Source: Limnanthes douglasii subsp. nivea
Lineage: Eukaryota; Streptophyta; Magnoliopsida; Brassicales; Limnanthaceae
Assembly: GCA_036936605.1 (NCBI GenBank)
Contig: JAUPFV010000002.1
Location: forward strand, 127,146,376-127,210,375
Length of the DNA: 64,000 nt
Reading direction: 5' to 3'
The position numbers and the translations under genes were made by a program. Positions 59,034-64,000 of the stretch are shown here, piece after piece (position 1 is the first letter of the stretch; the number at the start of each line of letters is the position of its first letter). Below the pieces are notes generated by a model that was not told the origin of the DNA, ran no database searches, and saw only the letters and a list, made by a program, of their open reading frames with translations.

Positions 59034-59293
59034 TGATAGTACTGAATTGTATAAAAGAAAGAAACAGATGATTACTTGAGTAAACTTCAACTGGGATTGT
59101 GATTAAACGGAATGAAAATACAATGCATAAATAGAAACTGATACTAACTGCTATCCCTACAAACTAGCAGCACGACCTGGGAGTTTCCTACTAACTTCCA
59201 ACTACTCCTAAACACCACAACGTACATTTTGAATTATTCAAAATGCAATACTTAAAATAAATATAACAAAACATGTTTAGATAAATCCCAACA
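59034..59293 (-). repeat. 5' LTR of Copia-1
   Basis: 260 bp, TG...CA ends, followed in element orientation by the primer-binding site. Confidence 0.97.
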
Positions 59294-59766
59294 ATCAACA
59301 CTGTCCCTTGCACGGTTGACTTCCTTTGAAATACTATATCTTGGAGAATGGACATCATCGGAAGCCCTATCTTTTGCTATTGGCTTCTTTGCAATACCAG
59401 GAAACCCCTCTCCAACACTAACCATCTTCCCAATAACCTTCTCCTCGTTCTCGTCATTAGTTACCCGCTCCCATGATAAATTTAGGACGAACCCTCTTTC
59501 CAAACTTTGTCTAGATAAATTTGAGCAACAACTATTATTTTCTTCTCCCCATCAGCATATGCCTTAGCTGCACGATCGACCCAATATTTTTTGACCTCGC
59601 TCAGTTCTAAATTCAACGTGGATAGTTCTACCCGAAGAGTAGAACTTTCCAGTCGGATGTGAAACTGTTATAAGTAGACTTTTACGATTTTAACAAGTAA
59701 TCCGGAGTTTCTTCATCGCTTAGAAAGAACCGCATTATGTTTTCTAAGTTCAAAAACCCGCGTCTT

Positions 59767-59796
59767 CAGGTTATCCCTTTCAGGTTATCCCTTTCA
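59767..59796. repeat. 14-bp tandem duplication
   Basis: 'caggttatcccttt' occurs twice in a row. It shifts the coiled-coil frame of the element C transposon ORF by two bases. Confidence 0.85.
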
Positions 59797-60480
59797 GTGG
59801 TAAGGGAAGTTAACTGATCGCAAACATCTACCTTCTCATTTATAAGCTTCTAACAACAGAACTTCGAATTAGCATAGGATGGCTTGTATCACAACAATTC
59901 AAAATTACCTAAACCCAAATATCATAGGCCCAAGCTTGAAGTCTTCCATGGCTTTCGTGTCAGTGGGGGTCTTCTTGCGATAGGCAAGTATCATAGAATT
60001 ATGGTGAATTTCCCAAATACAGAAACACACGAAAAATACTTTAAATAAGTTAAGAGGAATTCATCACAATTAATAAGACAAATGATAAATGAAAAACTTA
60101 CTTTGACTGCCAACTTCAATTGACGTTGCCGAATGTCTACCATAGACATATTGTTCTAATAGGTTAAGTCAAGGCACTGCTTTAACTGATAGTACATGAG
60201 TAGGTAGGCTCTCCCATACTAATTACACTATGTAACTCCCCTATTTTTGACATGGGTGGCTGCTCTATGGTCGAGGCACCCAATGGAGGGACAGTACCCA
60301 TATTTCTTGCATTAGTCCCCTCGTTAGGAGCATCTCTTTTCTTGCCAACGTCGATAAGAGTAGGAATCGGGGGGATCAACATTTGAGTTTCTTGGTGGGG
60401 GGCCTCCGATGTGACGAGATTTTTGTTAGTTGATGTAAAAGGATAGGTTTGTTCCCAACATTAGTAGTAGTCGAGCCACC

Positions 60481-60508
60481 TCCGTAGCCCGTGTAGTTAT
60501 AGAACGTA
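60481..60508. other. Junction between element C remnant and Copia-2
   Basis: Short sequence between the transposon ORF remnant and the first plausible LTR end. A 16-bp word 'tatgaacaagaaactg' is repeated at 60,507 and 60,523, so the exact LTR edge is unclear. Confidence 0.35.
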
Positions 60509-60652
60509 TGAACAAGAAACTGTATGAACAAGAAACTTAGAATAAAAACCAAATGTTATTACTTAATGTCGAACCGAAATAACAAAGTATAAACAACTTA
60601 AATACTTTCTAACAGATGGAAGCATAACCCACTCCTAGTTTAGTGCCACTCC

Positions 60653-60756
60653 CTTACTCCACTAACACACTCCTACAATATCACCAACTCCCCACTACTA
60701 AGTCTTACTCCACTAACACACTCCTACAATATCACCAACTTCCCACTACTAAGTCT
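60653..60756. repeat. 51-bp tandem duplication within the Copia-2 LTR
   Basis: 'ttactccactaacacactcc' begins at 60,654 and 60,705, followed by the same 'tacaatatcaccaact'. The two units differ at one or two bases (ctcccc against cttccc). Confidence 0.8.
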
Positions 60757-60845
60757 GATAAAAGATGGAAACAGTTAAAAAAATAAAACAATTAAAACTT
60801 TGTTTCAGAACATGTTTAGATTAACCCAACACACTCCTCCTTAAT

Positions 60846-61553
60846 CTAAACACCCTTTGCAAGTTTCCTAATGCCCAACAATTCTCGCATCTGCTCAAAC
60901 TTCACAAATGACATTGCCTTAGTGAGAATATCTGCACGCTGATTCTCTGAGCTAACATGTTTTATGATGATATCTCCATGCTCCACACAGTCACGAATAA
61001 AATGGAAGCGCACAGCAATGTGTTTACTGCGACCATGAAAAACTGGGTTCCTCGCAAGATCTATTGTTGATCTGTTATCAACGTACAATGTAACAGGCTT
61101 CATTTCCATGTTTGTAATTTGACTTAGTAAATTTTGAAGCCATAAACCTTGACACGCCGCTGCTGTTGCAGCCATAAACTCGGCTTCACAGGATGATAGA
61201 GCTACACATCGTTGCTTCTCGGACACCCACGTTATCAAACTTTCACTTAGATAGAATGCCATTCCCCCCGTACTTGTTCGATCATCACTGTTTCCTGCAA
61301 AATCACTGTCTGAAAAACCAGAGAGCATATGATTACCTGTTCCCTTCGAGTAATTGAGACCATAGTCCAGTGTTCCTTTTATATATCGAAGAACACGTTT
61401 CACAGCACCCAAGTGAAGCAGAATACGACGTTCCATGAAACGGCTTACCATACCAACTGCATATGCTATATCTGGTCTTGTGTGAATCATATAGCGTAAT
61501 CCACCCACTATGCTTCTGTACTTGGAGGATTCAAGTGCCTTACCCGTCTCGTC
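60846..61553 (-). pseudogene. Copia-2 RNase H region
   Basis: 61,508-60,846 reads the RT end and RNase H: GGLRYMIHTRPDIAYAVGM, SGFSDSDFAGNSDDRTSTGG, ALSSCEAEFMAAT, LYVDNRSTIDLARNPVFHG, ending 4 bp after the PPT. The catalytic Asp and Glu boxes look normal. A stop near 61,554 and the stretch to 61,510 separate it from the RT frame, so this polyprotein is broken there. Confidence 0.88.
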
Positions 61554-63092
61554 CTAATGTAATTGAATCTTTAGCTCCATATGACATTTACTCGGATTGC
61601 AATCAGTCATACCTGCAACCTTTAGTAATTTTCTTGCATATGAAGACTGTTTTAACTCGACATACTCCCTGTTCTGATCAACCTCTATGCCCAAGTAGTA
61701 CGATAAATTTCCTAAGTTGCTCATATCAAACTCTATACTCATCTCTTCCTTAAATTTCAGAATATTTTCAGTGCTTGAACCTGTGACCAATATATCATCC
61801 ACGTACACACCAATTATCAATGACTCATTCCCTTCACGTCTAGTATAAACTTCATGTTCATACGGGCATTTCTCAAAACCCAATTGTTCTAAAAAATTCC
61901 TCAACCGTGCATACCAAGCGCGTGGAGCTTGCCTAAGTCCGTACAATGCTTTCAGCAATCGGTAAAATTTTCTCTCCTGTCCCTTTACTTCATAACCAAC
62001 TGGCTTCACTACATACACTTCTTCATCGATCTCAACATTAAGGAAAGCTGATTTTACGTCTAAATGATGTATTTCCGAGTTGTTCGTTGCTGCAAGAGCA
62101 ATTAGCAGACGAACTGTCTCCAACCTAGTAACCGGGGCAAATACTTCATCAAAGTCTATTCCATGCTTTTGAGCGTAACCATTAGCCACAAGTCTCGCCT
62201 TGTACTTCACAATAGTTCCATTCGAATCCTTCTTGATTTTAAACACCCATTTTAACCCAATCGCCTTGTGACCTTTTGGTAAATCTGTCAACTTCCACGT
62301 ATTGTTTTTCACTATTGATTCGAGTTCTGTCTCCATCGCCTGCCTCCATTCTTTTTCTTGAACTGCTGTATCAAATGTGCTTGGTTCTTCGACGCTTAAC
62401 AATAACAGATCATCATCCAAATCTATCTTAGATGTCTCATCATATATGTCACTCAGTAGCCTAAACTTATTGGGTCTACTACTCATTGTGACCGACCCTG
62501 ACCCCTGTTCTCCTGTTGAAGAAGAGTTGTATGTATCAGCCGTTTCACCTCTATGACTCAGCACCAGAATTGATGGCTCACTTGATTCATTTGTTTCACT
62601 TTTTGTTTCTGCATTTCCTGTATCACCAATTCCTTCGACTATGTGCTCAACTTCACTATGCAACTCGATTCCAGAAAATGTAGCCTCACTATCAGTTTGT
62701 TGCTCCCACTGCCAAACCTTATTTTCTAGGAATACTACATCACAACTTACACAAATGACTCCCTCTTTGGGATCATATAGACGATTGGCTTTGGTCTCTG
62801 GTTCCTTTCCCAAATAGATAACTGGTTTGCTACGATCGTCTAGCTTACTTGTGTGCACCAATGGAACCTTCATGTATGCCATACACCCAAAAATCCTTAT
62901 GTGTTGCAAATCTGACTTACACCCCGTCCATGCCTCATATAGAGCTTTTCCCTGTAATGTTTGTGTTGGCAGCCGGTTAAGCACATAAACTGAGTGTTTC
63001 ACCGCGTCTCCCCACATAAATGATGGAAATCTTGCACCCTTAAAAAAACTTCGAGTCATGGCAGCCACCGTTCGATTTCTACGTTCCACCAC
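61554..63092 (-). pseudogene. Copia-2 integrase end and reverse transcriptase
   Basis: 512 open residues: NGVVERRNRT-type integrase end, IRIFGCMAYMKVP (the join that is frame-shifted in Copia-1), a Ser/Thr/Glu-rich linker, then RT with HLDVKSAFLNVEID and GVYVDDILVTG. RT motifs appear intact. The frame is cut from the upstream integrase piece near 63,090 and from RNase H near 61,554. Confidence 0.88.
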
Positions 63093-64000
63093 CCCATTTT
63101 GTTGTGGGGTGTAAGGTGCTGTATAATGCCTCTGTATAACAGCCTCTTCACAGAACTCACTGAATTCATTTGAGCAAAATTCTCCACCCCTATCGGTCCT
63201 GAATATTTTGATTTTCTAACCCACTTTATTCTCAACAAGCTGTTTGAACTTTGCAAATACACTAAATGCCTCACTTTTCAATTTTAGCATATAAACCCAC
63301 ATTTTCTACTATAATCATCAACTAATAGAAAGAAATAACGATTACCGGCTGGTGTTGGAGGCGAGATTGGCCCACAAATATCTCCATATACGAGTTCCAA
63401 CATCGTCTTAGCATGAAAGTTCGCCTGAGATGGGAATGGTTGCCTTGTTTGTTTTGACATCAAGCACCCCTCAAACTTCTTTGTTGGCTGTTTCATTTGA
63501 GACAAACCATATACTATATATTCCTTTGTCATCTGTTCCATTTCTCCAAAATTAACATGACTAAGACGCGAGTGCCAAAGCCATGCTTCCTCTTCGACCT
63601 TGGTTAGAAGAAATTTAGATGTGCTCTCTTCGAGACTGATTTTGTAGAGTCTATTCCCTGATTTTTTCACCTTCATAAGTAGCCTTTCTTGATCATCATA
63701 CACCCACAAATAATCACCACTCAATATTACTCGATGATGCTCCTCTAGTAGTTGGCCGAGACTGATAATATTGTTGCATAAAGTGTGAATGTAGTACACA
63801 TCTCTAAGCATTTTCTCTTCACCATTTTTACACCTAAACGATATGGACTCTTTACCTTTGATACTTACTGTGGAGCCGTCCCCGAACTTCACTTCTCCTA
63901 TGACTCGTTCATCTAATTGGCTGAATTTTCCTCGTGCACCAGTCATATGGTTGTTGGCGCCATTTTCCAGGTACCACACTTGTGACTCTGTTTGACCCTC
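63056..64000 (-). pseudogene. Copia-2 protease and integrase start (runs off window)
   Basis: 63,979-63,284 reads the protease box WYLENGANNHMTG (Glu where Copia-1 has Asp), then LWHSRLSHVNFGEMEQM, GCLMSKQTRQPFP and the first integrase Asp in YGDICGPISPP; it stops after DDYSRKCGFIC. 63,274-63,056 holds the next integrase part in shifted frames (FRTDRGGEFCSNEF is readable across them, with a stop near 63,217). The right edge of the window cuts the gag end. Confidence 0.85.

Larger units (their letters stand above)
54563..59293 (-). mobile_element. Young, nearly complete Copia retrotransposon (Copia-1)
   Basis: Complete 4,731-bp element on the minus strand. LTRs at 54,563-54,822 and 59,034-59,293 are 260 bp each and differ at one position (aacagc against aactgc). 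They begin TGTTGGGATT and end ...ACTATCA in element orientation. The 5-bp target duplication ATCAA occurs at 54,558-54,562 and 59,294-59,298. PBS TGGTATCAGAGC (59,020-59,031, complementary to initiator Met tRNA) follows the 5' LTR after 2 nt. The PPT AAGGGGGAGCA (54,823-54,833) abuts the 3' LTR. One frame break separates gag-integrase from RT-RNase H. Confidence 0.97.
54530..60480 (-). pseudogene. Antisense ORF of Tat-like element C, split by a Copia insertion
   Basis: Minus-strand pieces: 60,382-60,182 (Pro/Thr-rich), a coiled coil at ~59,870-59,520 (KLINEKVDVCDQLTSL, RVFELRKHNAVLSK, ELSEVKKYWVDRAAKAYADG), and 59,503-59,294 (FVLNLSWERVTNDEN, SVGEGFPGIAKK). The Copia element sits at 59,293/54,563. 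Across the empty site the frame would go on for about ten residues (SVDYPSAKHGCLK) to a TAG near 54,532. A 14-bp tandem duplication at 59,767 shifts the frame, and there are other stops. Confidence 0.55.
60509..64000 (-). mobile_element. Decayed Copia retrotransposon (Copia-2), 5' part beyond the window
   Basis: The 3' LTR runs from about 60,509-60,525 to 60,831 (starts TGTTGGGTTAATC in element orientation), preceded by the PPT AAGGAGGAGTG (60,832-60,842). Protein order and sequence match Copia-1 (same RT and RNase H boxes with many differences), so it is a related family. The gag end and the 5' LTR lie right of 64,000, so age by LTR comparison is not possible here. Confidence 0.85.

Overview
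The window reads as nuclear DNA of a dicot plant. Introns are AT-rich with plant-type splice sites, the one clear host gene has an ordinary plant exon structure, and nearly everything else is transposable-element sequence of plant types (Copia, Tat-like Ty3/gypsy with an antisense ORF, Mutator-like, Lemi1/Emigrant-like, L1 LINE, tRNA-derived SINE). I cannot name the species. Gene density (one convincing host gene in 64 kb) and heavy nesting suggest a repeat-rich or pericentromeric region.

Layout. 1-2.7 kb: end of a gypsy-type element (minus-strand coiled-coil transposon protein plus LTR-like DNA). 3.3-3.5 kb: small minisatellite. About 4.0-16.5 kb: a decayed non-TIR Mutator-like element (MULE). 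It carries a DUF1985-like/Ulp1 (C48 protease) gene on the plus strand (5.0-10.2 kb), a small highly acidic gene with its own TATA box (11.6-12.1 kb), and a MuDR/MURA-type transposase on the minus strand (15.5-13.1 kb). Its non-coding DNA holds roughly 70 or more copies of a ~10-bp motif, almost all in one orientation. This is the most interesting signal here and resembles the motif arrays bound by VANC anti-silencing proteins of Arabidopsis VANDAL elements. 17.1-18.85 kb: the single intact host gene, a four-exon alpha/beta hydrolase.

19.4-24 kb: an old minus-strand Copia element with an (AT)41 microsatellite beside its YVDD box. 24.8-36.4 kb and 44.4-53 kb: two related nests. In each, a minus-strand Tat-like gypsy pol faces a plus-strand gypsy-type transposon ORF, and the Tat element lies inside an older plus-strand repeat that survives uninterrupted at 41.8-43.9 kb. 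Between the nests lie a 24-bp cryptic minisatellite, two SINE-like elements and a split L1 LINE. A 693-bp Lemi1/Emigrant (pogo) element sits at 51.9-52.6 kb.

53.2-60.5 kb: a further Tat-like element (plus-strand integrase remnant facing a minus-strand coiled-coil ORF), into which a young Copia element (54,563-59,293; 260-bp LTRs with one difference; 5-bp target duplication) inserted. 60.5-64 kb: a second, related but decayed Copia element running off the right edge.

Most coding stretches other than the hydrolase, the young Copia ORFs and the acidic small gene are broken by stops or frameshifts. Coordinates of decayed elements are approximate unless exact ends are stated.
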